DNA of 64,000 nt from Artocarpus heterophyllus. Its lineage: Eukaryota; Streptophyta; Magnoliopsida; Rosales; Moraceae. The notes under the pieces were generated by a model. That model ran no database searches. It was not told the DNA's origin and saw only the letters and a list, made by a program, of their open reading frames with translations. This document shows, in pieces, positions 1-11,170 of the stretch. The position numbers were made by a program, and so were the translations under genes. The DNA lies in contig CM046353.1 in NCBI GenBank assembly GCA_025403435.1, positions 24,650,259-24,714,258 of the forward strand, given 5' to 3'. How positions within the stretch are numbered: position 1 is the stretch's first letter; every line of letters begins with the position of its first letter.

Positions 1-2
1 TC

Positions 3-3000
3 GACGATGAGGAGTGCGCTGTCCAAGGAGAATTGTTGGTCACAAGGAGAGCTTTAAGTGTGCAAGCCAAAGAAGAAGATGAAGAGGTGCAACGGGAAAA
101 CATCTTCCACACTAGGTGCCATGTCCAAAACAAGGTATGTAGTGTGATTATTGATGGTGGGAGTTGTACTAATGTTGCTAGCACAACCATGGTAGAGAAG
201 TTAGGGCTGCCAACAATTAAGCATCCTCGGCCATATAAATTGCAATGGTTAAATGATACTGGTGAGGTAAAGGTGCATAAACAGGTGTTAGTTCCTTTTC
301 GCATTGGAAGATATGAAGATGAAGTTTTGTGCGATGTGGTTCCGATGCAAGCTGGGCACTTGTTATTAGGCAGACCATGGCAATTTGATCGGCGAGTTAA
401 GCATGATGGTTTCACCAACAAGTACTCATTCGTTCACAATCAAAAGACGATCACTCTTGTTCCGTTAACACCAAAACAGGTCTATGAAGACCAAGTGAGC
501 TTACAGAGAGAAAGTGATAAAAAAATAAAGAGCGAAGAAAAATCAAGAGTGGGAGTGCAGAGAGAGAGTTCGGCCAGTGAGAGAAAAAAGGAAGAGATGG
601 CCGAGAAAAAGGAGAGCAAAGAGAGCAAGGGAGAGAAAATTGAGAGGGCTGAAAAGAATTCACAATCAGCCAATGAGAGAAAAGTAGAGAGAAAAACAAA
701 CTTTTATGCAAGAAAGAGTGATGTGAGAAGAGCTTTGTTTTCTAATCAGCCGATGATTTTACTCATGTACAAGGAGGCGTTATTAAACACTAACGATCTT
801 GATTCCACCTTGCATAGTTCTGTTGTTTCTCTTTTGCAGGATTATGAGGATATCTTTCCCGAGGAAACACCGCAAGGTTTACCTCCAATCCGCGGGATTG
901 AACATCAAATCGACTTCATACCTGGAGCTACAATCCCAAACCGACCAGCCTATAGGAGTAATCCCGAGGAGACAAAGGAACTCCAACGGCAGGTAAAAGA
1001 GTTGATGGAGAAGGGACACGTGAGAGAAAGCATGAGCCCGTGCGCCGTACCAGTTTTACTTGTGCCTAAGAAAGATGGGACTTGGAGGATGTGCGTTGAT
1101 TGTCGAGCCATCAACAACATCACGGTAAAGTATCGACATCCTATTCCTCGCTTGGATGACATGTTAGATGAATTGCATGGTGCTTGTGTATTTTCTAAAA
1201 TTGATTTGAAGAGTGGATATCATCAAATTCGCATGAAAGAGGGAGACGAGTGGAAGACGGCTTTCAAAACAAAACAAGGCTTGTATGAGTGGTTGGTAAT
1301 GCCTTTCGGTTTAACCAATGCGCCCAGCACATTTATGTGTTTAATGAACCATGTTTTGCGAGCTTTTATTGGAAAATTTGTTGTTGTTTATTTTGATGAT
1401 ATCCTTATCTATAGCAGCAATTTGGATGAACATATTGAACATTTGAAACTTGTTTTAGATGTTTTGCGGAAGGAAAAGTTGTATGCTAACCTCAAGAAAT
1501 GTACCTTTTGCACAGATAAGCTTGTGTTTCTTGGTTTTGTTGTTAGTGCTCAAGGTATACAGGTTGATGAAGAAAAGGTGCGAGCCATCCAGGAGTGGCC
1601 GAGTCCAACTACTGTGGGAAACGTACGGAGTTTTCATGGACTTGCTAGTTTCTACCGGCGGTTTGTGAAAGATTTCAGTACTATAGCCGCACCACTGACT
1701 GAAGTGATCAAGAAGAACGTTGGGTTTAGATGGGGAGAAGAGCAAGAAAAGGCATTTCAGCTACTCAAGGAGAAGTTGACAAATGCTCCATTGTTATCTT
1801 TACCTAATTTTGCCAAAACTTTTGAGATTGAATGTGATGCTTCAGGTGTTGGAATTGGTGCTGTTTTAATGCAGGAAGGAAAACCAATAGCATATTTCAG
1901 TGAGAAGCTGAATGGGGCAACTCTTAATTACCCAACTTATGATAAAAAGATGTATGCATTAGTTCGGGCATTAGAGACGTGGAAGCACTACCTATGGCCT
2001 AAGGAGTTCATGATTCACACTGATCATGAGTCCCTGAAACACTTGAAGGGCCAGCACAAGCTGAACAAGAGGCATGCTCGTTGGGTAGAATTCATAGAGA
2101 CGTTTCCATATGTCATTCGCTACAAGCAAGGTAAGGAAAACATCGTTGCCGATGCACTTTCTCGCAGGTATGTCTTAATCTCAACTCTTAATGCTAAACT
2201 ACTGGGTTTTGAACACATTAAAGAGTTATATGCTGATGACCATGACTTTCGTACTGAGTATCAAGCTTGTGAGAGATCTGCTAGTGGTAAATACTTTAGG
2301 CATGAGGGATACTTGTTTCGGGAGAATAAATTATGTGTGCCTAATTGTTCATTAAGAGATTTGCTAGTGAGGGAATCCCATGGGGGAGGATTGATGGGAC
2401 ATTTTGGAGTAGTGAAAACTTTAGCTATGTTGCAGGAACACTTCTATTGGCCACATATGAAACGAGATGTTGAGAGGCTTTGTGGTAGATGTGTAACTTG
2501 TAGGCAGGCTAAATCAAGAGTGCAGCCCCATGGTTTATACACCCCTTTACCAATACCTAGTGAACCTTGGATTGATATTTCGATGGATTTTGTGTTAGGT
2601 TTGCCTAGGTCTAAACGGGGAAGAGACTCAATATTTGTGGTCGTGGATAGGTTTTCAAAGATGGCTCATTTTATTCCATGCCACAAGACAGATGATGCTT
2701 CCAATGTTGCTGATTTGTTCTTTAGGGAAATTGTGAGACTTCATGGTATGCCTAGGACAATTGTTTCTGATAGGGACCCCAAGTTCTTAAGCTACTTTTG
2801 GAAGACTTTGTGGGCTAAGTTAGGGACTAAGCTATTGTTTTCAACTACTTGTCACCCTCAAACCGATGGTCAAACAGAAGTTGTGAATAGAACCTTGTCT
2901 ACTTTGTTGAGGGCTGTCATTAAAAAGAACATCAAAACATGGGAGGAGTGTTTACCACATGTTGAGTTTGCTTATAATCGATCTATTCATTCTGCTACTC

Positions 3001-3680
3001 AATTTTCACCGTTTGAAATTGTTTATGGTTTTAATCCTTTAACTCCTTTGGATTTAATGCCATTACCTTTGTCTGAGCATGTGAATTTAGATGGAAAAAG
3101 AAAAGCTGATCTTGTTAAGCAGATACACGAGAAGGCAAGACTCAACATCGAGCGAAGGACTAAACAATATGCTGAACAAGCCAACAAAGGGCGTCACAAG
3201 CTCGTCTTCGAGCCCGGTGATTGGGTGTGGTTGCACTTACGCAAGGAACGGTTTCCGGAGCAAAGGAAATCCAAGCTATTGCCTAGAGGGGATGGTCCTT
3301 TTCAAATTCTCGAAAGGATCAATGATAATGCGTACAAGCTAGACTTGCCAGGTGAGTATGGTGTAAGTGCCTCCTTTAATGTTTCTGATCTAAGTCCTTT
3401 TGATGCAGGCGACGATTTGAGGACAAATCCTTCTCAAGAGGAGGGGAATGATGAGGACATCACTAGCACAAGCAAGAGCACGTGGGAGACATATTCAGAT
3501 CCAATTCAAGTTCCCATTGGTCCGGTTACGAGAGCTCGTGCGAAGAAATTTAAAGAAACACTTATTGGGCTGATTCAAGCAACTTGGGCTCAAGCTATTG
3601 CATGGAGGCCCATTGAGGGAATTGCATGCGACAACCAGACCAATAAATGCGTGATTCAAGCTATAGAAGGGATTGAGTAA
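3..3680 (+). CDS. gag-pol polyprotein (protease, RT, RNase H, integrase), 5' partial
   Basis: The frame is open from the window edge to TAA at 3678-3680. Residues here count from the TTG codon at 33. Retropepsin-like protease: active motif IIDGGS with Asp41 (Gly where most retropepsins have Ser/Thr) and LLLGRPW near 112. A very charged K/E/R/S linker spans about 155-235. Reverse transcriptase has [11 protein letters not shown] and the catalytic YFDD at 453-456. RNase H begins IECDASG with Asp602. Integrase has a zinc-binding part (His783/His790, Cys820/Cys823) and a catalytic triad Asp852, Asp913, Glu949; the last two are 35 residues apart, as the family requires. A GPF/Y-type segment ([20 protein letters not shown]) follows. 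The last 76 or so codons lie inside the 3' LTR and contain [13 protein letters not shown]. No frameshift or stop is seen, so this part could be functional. It acts on the element's own RNA in virus-like particles and in chromosomal integration. Confidence 0.92.
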   Translation, partial: DDEECAVQGELLVTRRALSVQAKEEDEEVQRENIFHTRCHVQNKVCSVIIDGGSCTNVASTTMVEKLGLPTIKHPRPYKLQWLNDTGEVKVHKQVLVPFRIGRYEDEVLCDVVPMQAGHLLLGRPWQFDRRVKHDGFTNKYSFVHNQKTITLVPLTPKQVYEDQVSLQRESDKKIKSEEKSRVGVQRESSASERKKEEMAEKKESKESKGEKIERAEKNSQSANERKVERKTNFYARKSDVRRALFSNQPMILLMYKEALLNTNDLDSTLHSSVVSLLQDYEDIFPEETPQGLPPIRGIEHQIDFIPGATIPNRPAYRSNPEETKELQRQVKELMEKGHVRESMSPCAVPVLLVPKKDGTWRMCVDCRAINNITVKYRHPIPRLDDMLDELHGACVFSKIDLKSGYHQIRMKEGDEWKTAFKTKQGLYEWLVMPFGLTNAPSTFMCLMNHVLRAFIGKFVVVYFDDILIYSSNLDEHIEHLKLVLDVLRKEKLYANLKKCTFCTDKLVFLGFVVSAQGIQVDEEKVRAIQEWPSPTTVGNVRSFHGLASFYRRFVKDFSTIAAPLTEVIKKNVGFRWGEEQEKAFQLLKEKLTNAPLLSLPNFAKTFEIECDASGVGIGAVLMQEGKPIAYFSEKLNGATLNYPTYDKKMYALVRALETWKHYLWPKEFMIHTDHESLKHLKGQHKLNKRHARWVEFIETFPYVIRYKQGKENIVADALSRRYVLISTLNAKLLGFEHIKELYADDHDFRTEYQACERSASGKYFRHEGYLFRENKLCVPNCSLRDLLVRESHGGGLMGHFGVVKTLAMLQEHFYWPHMKRDVERLCGRCVTCRQAKSRVQPHGLYTPLPIPSEPWIDISMDFVLGLPRSKRGRDSIFVVVDRFSKMAHFIPCHKTDDASNVADLFFREIVRLHGMPRTIVSDRDPKFLSYFWKTLWAKLGTKLLFSTTCHPQTDGQTEVVNRTLSTLLRAVIKKNIKTWEECLPHVEFAYNRSIHSATQFSPFEIVYGFNPLTPLDLMPLPLSEHVNLDGKRKADLVKQIHEKARLNIERRTKQYAEQANKGRHKLVFEPGDWVWLHLRKERFPEQRKSKLLPRGDGPFQILERINDNAYKLDLPGEYGVSASFNVSDLSPFDAGDDLRTNPSQEEGNDEDITSTSKSTWETYSDPIQVPIGPVTRARAKKFKETLIGLIQATWAQAIAWRPIEGIACDNQTNKCVIQAIEGIE
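3436..3448 (+). promoter_or_regulatory. Polypurine tract of element A
   Basis: AAGAGGAGGGGAA abuts the TG of the 3' LTR and would prime plus-strand DNA. It is inside the coding frame (residues QEEGND). The same tract precedes the 3' LTRs of C, D, B and E. Confidence 0.88.
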
Positions 3681-4249
3681 TTTCCATTTCAGTTACTTTC
3701 CCATTTTGAGGCGACACATGGCGAGAAGAATCAGTTTTGACCTTTTAATGTCTAGTTTCCTTTTTTCCGTTTCTGGTATTTCTATTATTGTAAGGCTTTT
3801 AAGCCATTAAGGGAACTTTCCTTATTTAGTCTAGATTTGACTTTTGTTAATTGAGTTTCCCGAAATTTCCATGGGAATTAGGGGCTGAAAATTCGCATAG
3901 GAACCCCTATATAATTGTAACGAATTTCAATCAAGAGAGACAAGTAATAACACATAATTTTGAGGTTTAATTCTCTTTAGTTCCTAAACGAACTATTCGA
4001 ACTTATTGGAAATTTCCGTGGCGTTCATCGACTTATCAATCAGTCCATCCATAGCTGATTGTGGCGTCCTCACTTACCAAGACTTATCAATCAGTCCCTC
4101 CATAGCTGATTGTGGCGTCCGCACATACCAAGGTTCGTGCTTCTTGTTGGGCATCGGGTCGCGGTTCCATCCAAAACCGGTTAGAAATTTGATCTTGGAA
4201 ACCACTTTTGGTTAGAGTCGCGTCAGCTCTTTTGGCGTGGTTCGTATCA
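3449..4249 (+). repeat. CRM-1 LTR, 3' LTR of element A
   Basis: 801 bp, TGATGAGGAC...TTCGTATCA. The first 232 bases encode the C-terminus of the polyprotein. A TATA box (TATATAA) lies at 3908-3914. Downstream is a stem-loop module that begins CTTAT and ends TGGCG, present three times (the last two at about 4031-4120). It is the reference copy for twelve other CRM-1 LTRs in the window. Confidence 0.92.
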
Positions 4250-4592
4250 TAGATAGCACCAGCTACATGCCAAGGAGTCTAAGATTCTAAGGCATATCAT
4301 CTCTGAGTTGGGTATCGCAGTAAATTCATCTTGGATGAAGGTTATAGTACAGTGGGAATGACCAAAGATTATGGCTGAGGTTTGTAGCCTTTTAGGACTT
4401 GCTAGGTACTACAGGAAGTTCATGAAGGATTTCTCAAAGATAGCGGCTCCATTGATGCAAATGATTAGGAAAAGTGTCAAGTTTGAATGGGATGGGAAAT
4501 GTGGATGCGCTTTCTAAGAGTTCAATATATGGTTGACTACTGCTTCTATGTTGACTATATTGAGTGCTAACGATTTTTATGAGGTCTACACT
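4250..4592 (+). pseudogene. Tekay/Del-like chromovirus relic, RT to RNase H segment
   Basis: The translation shows a chromovirus RT thumb/connection region (LLGLARYYRKFMKDFSKIAA, then KSVKFEWD) and then DFYEVYT, the start of RNase H. In-frame stops are present, for example after CGCAF. The wording differs clearly from the CRM families here and fits Tekay/Del. The segment is cut at EVYT by element K and resumes at 37448 with GLGYALMWHG. Confidence 0.7.
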
Positions 4593-5314
4593 TGATGAGG
4601 ACGTCAAGGATATAAGGAATTTTCACAATCCAATTGAAGTTCTAGTTGGTCCGATGACAAGAGCTCGAGCTAAAAGATTCAAAGAAGAGCTGAATAACTT
4701 CGTCTGGAGAGTTCTACAACAAAAAGAGAGTGTGTTCACTACTGAGGGTGAACAAAGGCTGGTTTTACTTATCAAAGTTGATCTCGAAGGGAGCCATTCA
4801 AGATTCAAGATTTGCATTCTTTATAATCTTATTTTAGTTTAAGTTCTAGTTTCACAATTTGAAATTTAGAATATTTGTTTAGACTTTATTATAGTCGTGA
4901 ATAGGAGGAAGGAATCTTGAGTTAAATTTGATTCCATCCAAGGGCTTTATTTAGGTGTTCTTTCATTAAAGGTAGATTAGGAATTTTACATATAAAATAA
5001 ACCCTATGTGAATTTTGGCCATATAAGGCCATCTTTCAGATTATGCAATTCAATTTTTGATGTTCAATCATATTGAAAGTTATTCTTCTTGAGTTCTTGA
5101 AGAAACTTTTCCAAACTTATCAAGGATTCCTTGTGGCATTTGATTGACTTATCAAACAGACTTTCTATACCCGTTTGTGGCGTCTACACCATACTAAGGT
5201 TCTTGCTTTGTTAAGCAATGAGTCATGGTTTCCACTCAACTTAAGAGGTCTTAGGGTTCAAAATTTCCAAATTTGGTGTCAAATTTTGTCACAATGTTGG
5301 CGTGGTTCGTATCA
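4593..5314 (+). repeat. CRM-3 LTR, 5' LTR of element K
   Basis: 722 bp, TGATGAGGAC...TTCGTATCA. It matches 36725-37447. The first part still reads as a C-terminal polyprotein tail with GPMTRARAKRFKEELNN. TATA-like ATATAAGG lies near 5021. Stem-loop modules with CTTAT...TGGC flanks are at about 5117-5135 and 5149-5180. Confidence 0.85.
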
Positions 5315-5316
5315 GT

Positions 5317-5328
5317 TGGTAGCAGAGC
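5317..5328 (+). promoter_or_regulatory. Primer-binding site of element K (variant)
   Basis: TGGTAGCAGAGC, two bases after the LTR. It equals the plant initiator-tRNA-Met complement TGGTATCAGAGC with one T-to-G change. Confidence 0.75.
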
Positions 5329-6184
5329 ATAGGTTTGCTTATCCTTTTTCTTGTTTTCCAGGTCAAATTTGTAAAGTTAGGATTAGGGTGTCAATTTGGC
5401 CAAATATATGTATATATATATTTCGAATTTAGTTCTTTAGGGTTTCTTGAAATCATCTTTCATGGTTCTTGAATTGTTTCTTTAGTCTTGAAAGAGTCAA
5501 ACCCGAATTGCTCTTTTGGTTTCTAGGATTACAATTTTTCGATTTTCTTGAATTTCTTTGGGATTCTACATTGATTGTTTAGTTTTCAGGTTTCATTTTG
5601 GCATTCTTCTAATCTTGAGATTGCAATTCTAGTTTGACATTGTGGATTTTGTCTTGTGATCCCGCTCTATGATCTTGATTTGTTCTAGTGGTTCCTTGCC
5701 AAATTATTTTTAAAAAAAAAAAGAAAGGAAAAGAAAGGAAAGAAAAGAAACGAAAAGAAAAGAAAGAAGGAAGAAAAAATCAAGAGGATCCCGAAAAAAA
5801 ATTTAAGAGTCTGGGAACTCCCCTTAAAATTTTTTGTTCTATTCTTGTTTCTCATGTGTTAAATACCCTTTTGCCAAAACCTCACACTTAAGTCACAAAA
5901 TTCATCAAAATCCATGTCCAAATTTGAGTCCTTTGGTTTGTCTCTCACCTTAAACTGCTGCTTGAATCCTTCTTGTTATTGTTTCATTAGTTTTGAAAGA
6001 ACTAAAAGAAGAAAACTAGTGGAAATAGGCAGAGAATGTGAGCATATTAGAGGGTAAAAGCCAAATTAATTGAGTGAAACATGAGTGAATTTGAGTGAAT
6101 TATTTTATTTTGAGTGAAACACGTGAGGGAGTGTGGTGAGGTTCCTTTCTATATTGTTCTAACTTTCTTTTGCAGAATTCAATC
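5329..6184 (+). other. Leader of element K (non-coding)
   Basis: AT-rich untranslated leader. It holds a purine tract of A and GAAA units at about 5710-5810 that includes AAGAGGATCC, and repeated GAGTGAAACA motifs at 6070-6130. The end, TTCTAACTTTCTTTTGCAG (to 6175), resembles a plant 3' splice site with a CTAAC branch point, 9 bases before the gag ATG at 6185. Splicing is inferred only. Confidence 0.55.
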
Positions 6185-7086
6185 ATGTCTCAAAATCAAG
6201 AGAATAACACAAATGAAGAGGTTCAACCACCTGTTGGACCGAATCTACAAATACAAGCATTTATCGAGGAGATGAGATGGATGTTGAGGAGGGAGTTAGA
6301 TCAAATCCATGAGAGGTTGGATAGGGTAGAAGAGGGAACACAATGGGAGCGACCACCAATTGCTCCGAATGCACAAAGGAGGAATAGGTTGTACCAATGG
6401 GAAGTGGAGGATTTAGATGAACTTGAAGGGCACAATTTAGAGGAGTTTGATAGGATGTCATTGGGTAGCATAGGAGATTTGGTTGGGATAGAGAAGCTAG
6501 GAACCAGTTAGACGACAACTTGGGAAGTATCAAGATGAAAATTCTAGCATTTCAAGGAAAAAGTGACCTCGAAGCATACCTTGAGTGGAAAAGGAAGATG
6601 GAGTTGGTTTTTGATTGTCACAACTACTGCAAATTAAAGAAGGTAAAACTCGCTGCCATTGTGTTTACCGATTATGCTATTGTGTGGTGGGATCAGTTGC
6701 GCATCAAGAGGAGGCAGAACGGGGATCGTCCGATTGAAACTTGGGATGAGATGAAAAGAGTGATGAGATGGCGATTTGTGCCAAGTCACTACTACCAGGA
6801 TCTATAACTCTAGCTGCAAGGTTTCCATCAAGGTACCCGGAGTGTAGATGAGTATTATAAAGAGATGGAGATGGCTATGATTAGAGCCAATGTGGAAGAG
6901 GATCGGGAGGCAACAATGGCCAGATTTTTGAATGGTTTAAACCGAGAGATTGCTGACGCGATTGAGATACGCCACTATGTGGAGTTGGAGGATTTGGTGC
7001 ATATGATAATCAAGGTCAAGTGGCAACTCAAGAGAGGTGGTCCACGGCCAAGACCAGCCCCACAACATTCGAACATGGCTCCTTGG
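6185..7086 (+). pseudogene. gag of element K, broken
   Basis: The ATG at 6185 starts MSQNQENN; the capsid-type region (FQGKSDLEAYLEWKRKMEL, then AIVWWDQL) is clear. The frame closes at TAG 6509-6511 and is picked up in other frames at 6520-6807 and 6865-7089, so there are frameshifts and stops. The zinc knuckle is missing because CRM-2 element B cuts the gene after SNMAPW at 7086. K sequence resumes inside the protease at 34670. Gag would form the virus-like particle; this copy cannot make it. Confidence 0.8.
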
Positions 7087-7601
7087 TGATGGAGACTTAG
7101 GGAGCTCAAATGCATGGAAGGTGGTCACCAATACAAGTTCCTGCGGGACCAGTCACAAGAGCCCTAGCTAAAAAATTCAAGGAAGCACTAAATGGGCTGA
7201 TTCACGAAATATGGAATCAAGAAAATTTGTGCAAGCCCATTGACCCAGACCCATGTCAACCACAACGGTGCGTCAATTTGATCCAATTAATAGAAGAATC
7301 CGGATGAGTCAAGCTTGAAATCAGCTCAAATTTTGCAAGATCAAGTCAATGGAAGAATTTTGGAAACTTTCCCATTTTGGCACACATGCGGATTATTTGC
7401 AATTTCCTTTAATTGATTGGGCGTGTAAATGGCTGAAAATCAGCCATTAAGACTTTCCTTTCTTTTGGTTTTTATTTTAGGCTTAGTAATTATGTTTGAA
7501 TTTTTCAACTTTTCTTTTTGGGCAATACTTTGTAATTTTGGTCTATAAATAGGCGTTTCCAAGCTTAATGAAAAGGGACGAATGTTTATTTTCTGGGAGA
7601 A
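7087..7601 (+). repeat. CRM-2 LTR, truncated 5' LTR of element B
   Basis: It starts TGATGGAGAC and is collinear with 20094-20848 until TTTATTTTCTGGGAGA. It then passes into leader sequence, so the LTR end and primer site are deleted and B cannot prime reverse transcription. TATA box CTATAAATAGG is near 7545. A perfect 9-bp stem-loop (AATGGCTGA, AAA, TCAGCCATT) lies at about 7430-7450. Confidence 0.8.
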
Positions 7602-7915
7602 AAAAAATAAAAAATTTGACCTCACCTCACAGTGAAAAAAAAATTTGCTTCATTTTGAACTGCGTATCAAAACGTGTTGCTAAATTTGTTGCCGGATAGA
7701 TTTTATTGTTGTTTCTGTAATTCCAAAAGAACTGAAAGAGAGAATAAGCGAGTTAAAAAAAAAAGGCAAGAGTGGTGAGAACATTTGAGGGTAAAAGCCA
7801 ATTATTCGAGTGAAACACGAGTGAACGGAGTGACCAAGTGATAGAGTGAAACACGTGAGGGAGAGAAGTAAGGTCCTTTATTATCTAACGTTGTTTTGCA
7901 GGTTTAAAAAAAAAA
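7602..7915 (+). other. Leader of element B (non-coding, shortened)
   Basis: It shares TTTGACCTCACCTCA and the repeated GTGAAACACG motifs with the leader of E. It ends TCTAACGTTGTTTTGCAGG, a splice-acceptor-like string, 20 bases before the gag ATG at 7916. No primer-binding site is present. Confidence 0.6.
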
Positions 7916-9800
7916 ATGAATCCGAATCAAGAAAGAGGAGCCGAAGATGATCTTCCACAACAAAAAGTTCCCAATCTTCAGTTGCAAGCATTAATGAGGC
8001 AAATGGAACGGTTGTTGACGCGAGCGCTAGAGCCCATTCATGAGAGATTAGATGAGGTTGATGCCAGAACACACAATAGGCAGCCACAAAACATGCAAAA
8101 TAGGCGGAGGGGTGGATGTGATCTTTCGGAGGAAGATGAATTAGAAGAGTTGGAGGAACCACCGATAAATAGGGGCAGATTTAGGCGTGGAAATGGGAAT
8201 AGAGAAGCTAGGGACCGGGAAGACAATAATATGGGAGGTATTAAAATGAAGATTCCGCCATTCCAAGGGAAAAATGACCCCGGAGCTTGCCTAGAGTGGG
8301 AGAAGAAAGTGGAGCTAGTGTTTGATTGCCATAACTATTCAGAGTTAAAGAAAGTTAAGCTTGCTGCAATTGAGTTCTCTGATTATGCGGTTGTATGGTG
8401 GGATCAGTTGGTAATGAATAGGCGACGGAACTGAGAACACCCGATTGAGACATGAGAGGAGATGAAAACAGTGATGAGAAAGTGATTTGTACCCAGCCAT
8501 TACTATCGGGAATTGTACAAAAAGTTGCAAGGACTTAGACAAGGAAACAGGAGTGTGGAGGAATATTATCAAGAAATGGAAATAGCCATGATACGAGCCA
8601 ATGTTGAAGAAGATCGAGAAGCAACCATGGCAAGATTTTTGCAAGGGCTAAATTCGGATATTCAAGAAAGGGTGGAGATGCAACACTATGTAGAGTTAGA
8701 ATACATGTTGCACATGGCCATCACAGTAGAGCAGCAGCTCAAGAGGAGGGGTAGCTCTCGTGCGAATGTTAGTTCAGCACCTTCTTCATGGAAGCCGAAT
8801 TATGGGAAGAGAGAAGAGAAATCGGTTGATAGGCCAAAGTTTGAGCCAAAACCAGCCACGGCTAGCCCTTCAAACCAAGGTAAATATGATTCATCCACTT
8901 CTCGAAATGGTGATATTAAATGTTTCAAATGCCAAGGCAGGGGTCACATCTCAAGCCAATGTCCGAACAAAAGGGTGATGGTGTTACGGGACGACGGAGA
9001 GGTTGTTACGGGTGACGAATCGGACGAGGACTCCATGCCACCATTGGAGGATGTGGATGAGGAGGAGTGTGCTGTCCAAGGTGAATTGTTGGTCACTCGA
9101 CGAGCCCTTAGTGTGCAAGCCAAAGAGGAAGAAGAAGAACAACGTGAGAACATTTTTCATACTAGGTGCCACGTGCAGAACAAGGTATGTAGTGTGATAA
9201 TAGATGGAGGGAGTTGTACTAACGTTGCTAGCAGTACTATGGTTGACAAATTAGGGCTGCTAACGACCAAACATCCTCAACCTTACAAGTTGCAATGGTT
9301 GAATAATAGTGGTGAAGTGAAGGTAACAAAACATGCATTAATTTCGTTTCGCATTGGTAGATACGAAGATGAAGTTTTGTGCGATGTAGTTCCAATGGAA
9401 GCCGGACACTTGTTGCTAGGTCGACCATGGCAATTTGATCGTCGAGTCAAACATGATGGCTACACCAATAAATATTCTCTTGTGCACAACCAGAGAACAT
9501 TCACTCTTGTGCTAACGACACCAAAATAGGTTCATGAAGATCAAGTTTTGTTACAAAAGGAGAGTGAACAAAAAGGGGAGAATGAGAAAAAGAGAGAGAA
9601 AGGGAGTGAAAATATTGAGTGTTGGAGTGCAAAGAGAGAGTTCGGCCAGAGAGGGAAAAAAGATAGAGGGGCCGAGAAAAAGGAAAGAAAAGGAGAGAAC
9701 ATAGAGAGAGCCAGTACAAAAGAAGATTTGGCCAATGAGGTAAAAATAGAGAGAAAAACAAACTTTTATGCAAGAGAGAGTGATGTGAGAAGAGCTTTGT
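7916..9800 (+). pseudogene. gag and protease of element B, broken
   Basis: The start ATG at 7916 gives MNPNQERGAEDD. The capsid region (PPFQGKNDPGACLEWEKKVE; VVWWDQL) reads to TGA at 8432-8434. Two more in-frame stops follow before 8490, in ETWEE and KRF contexts. The frame is open again from about 8490 to 9529 with zinc knuckle [15 protein letters not shown] near 8920-8965 and protease IIDGGSCTN near 9199. TAG at 9527-9529 replaces a CAG. The charged linker continues to 9800, where element C interrupts ARESDVRRAL. Three of the four stops are CGA-to-TGA or TGG-to-TGA type changes, as from methylated-cytosine decay. Confidence 0.85.
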
Positions 9801-10602
9801 TGATGAGGACATCGTTAGCACAAGCAAGAGCACGTGGGAGACTTATTCAGATCCAATTCAAGTTCCCATTGGTCCGGTTATGAGAGCTCGTGCGAAGAAG
9901 TTTAAAGAAACGCTTATTGGGCTGATTCAAGCAACTTGGGCTCAAGCCATTGCATGGAGGCCCATTGAGGGAATTGCATGCTAAAATCAGACCAACAAAT
10001 ACGTGATTCAAGCTCTAGAAGGGATTGAGTAATTTCCATTTTAGTTACCTTCCCGTTTTGAGGCGACACATGGCGAGAAGAATCAGCTTATTTACCTTTT
10101 AATGTCTAGTTTCCTTTTTTTGCGTTTGTGTTATTTCTATTATTGTAAGGCTTTTAAGCCATTAAGGGAACTTTCCTTATTTAGTTTAGATTTGACATTT
10201 GGTAAATGATTTTCCCGAAATTCCATGGGAATTAGGGGCTGAAAATTCGCATAGGAACCCCTATATATTGTAACGAATTTCAATCAATTAGAGACAAGTA
10301 ATAACACTTAATTTTGAGGTTTAATTCTCTTTAGTTCCTAAACGAACTATTCGAACTTATCGGAAATTTCCGTGGCGTTCATAGACTTATCAATCAGTCC
10401 ATCCATAGCTTATTGTGGCGTCCTCACATACCAAGACTTATCAATCGGTCTCTCCATAGCTGATTGTGGCGTCCTCACTTACCAAGGTTCGAGCTTCTTG
10501 TTGGGCATCGGGTCGCGGTTCCAATCAAAACCGGTTAGAAAATTTGATCTTGGAAACCAACTTCGGTTAGGGTCGCGTCAGTTCTTGGCGTGGTTCGTAT
10601 CA
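9801..10602 (+). repeat. CRM-1 LTR, 5' LTR of element C
   Basis: 802 bp, TGATGAGGAC...TTCGTATCA, TATA box near 10261. It encodes the tail peptide in translation but with stops. It is nearly identical to the 3' LTR of C once the TRIM is removed. Confidence 0.93.
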
Positions 10603-10604
10603 TT

Positions 10605-10616
10605 TGGTATCAGAGC
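10605..10616 (+). promoter_or_regulatory. Primer-binding site of element C
   Basis: TGGTATCAGAGC, complementary to the 3' end of plant initiator tRNA-Met, two bases after the LTR. Confidence 0.88.
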
Positions 10617-11170
10617 GAGGTTCTAATCAGGTTTTGCTTATCCGTTCTCTTAGTTTATGTTTGTTTCAGTTGTTCGTGAGTTTTGATTTCCATTATCAAA
10701 GTCGGTTTTTTAAAAAAAAAAAAAAGAGAAAGAAAAGAAACGAAAAGAAAAGAAAAAAAAAGGAAAAGAGGAAAAACAAGAGGATCCGAAAAAAAAAATT
10801 GAGAAAAAAAAAAAAAGTCTGGAAACTTTCCTTAAATTTTTATTTCATATTTTTGTTATTCATCGTTTAAGGAATCCGAAATTGAATTCCTTGCATAGAC
10901 CAAAAAAATTTGTTCAAATTTTGTTCCTTTTGGGTGTGATTCTGAAAGCCTAAACCTTTTGTTTCTGTTATAGTCTTGTCTCTTTGGTAATCTATTTGTA
11001 ATTGTCAAGGAAATTTTTGATATTGATTTGACTAGTTTTATAGGAACTGAGTGAGAATTAAAGAGTGGAAAAAGGCATAGAGGCGAGAGCATTTGAGTGG
11101 ACAAAAGCCGAAAGTATTGAGTGTAAACACGAGTGAAACACGTAAGGGAGTGTGGTAAGGTCCTTAGAAA
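10617..11170 (+). other. Leader of element C (non-coding)
   Basis: It contains a long A/G tract at about 10710-10815 with AAGAGGATCCGAAA, then GAGTGTAAACACGAGTGAAA and GTGTGGTAAGGTCCTT just before the gag ATG at 11171. The splice-acceptor-like string of the CRM-2 and CRM-3 leaders is absent here. Confidence 0.6.

Larger units (their letters stand above)
1..4249 (+). mobile_element. Element A: CRM-1 Ty3/gypsy retrotransposon, 3' part
   Basis: The 5' LTR, leader and most of gag lie outside the window. What remains is the end of gag, protease, RT, RNase H, integrase, a purine tract and a complete 3' LTR. The right flank (from 4250) is Tekay-relic reverse transcriptase, so A is inserted in that relic; the matching target duplication cannot be seen. 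The coding part is nearly identical to element D (25733-30904) and very close to C, which indicates recent amplification. Confidence 0.93.

Noticed and set aside
451..711. Minus-strand open frames rich in Ser/Phe/Leu over the charged linker (also at 9501, 13119, 25087, 27109)
   Set aside because: They are antisense shadows of the purine-rich linker of the polyprotein and recur wherever that linker does.
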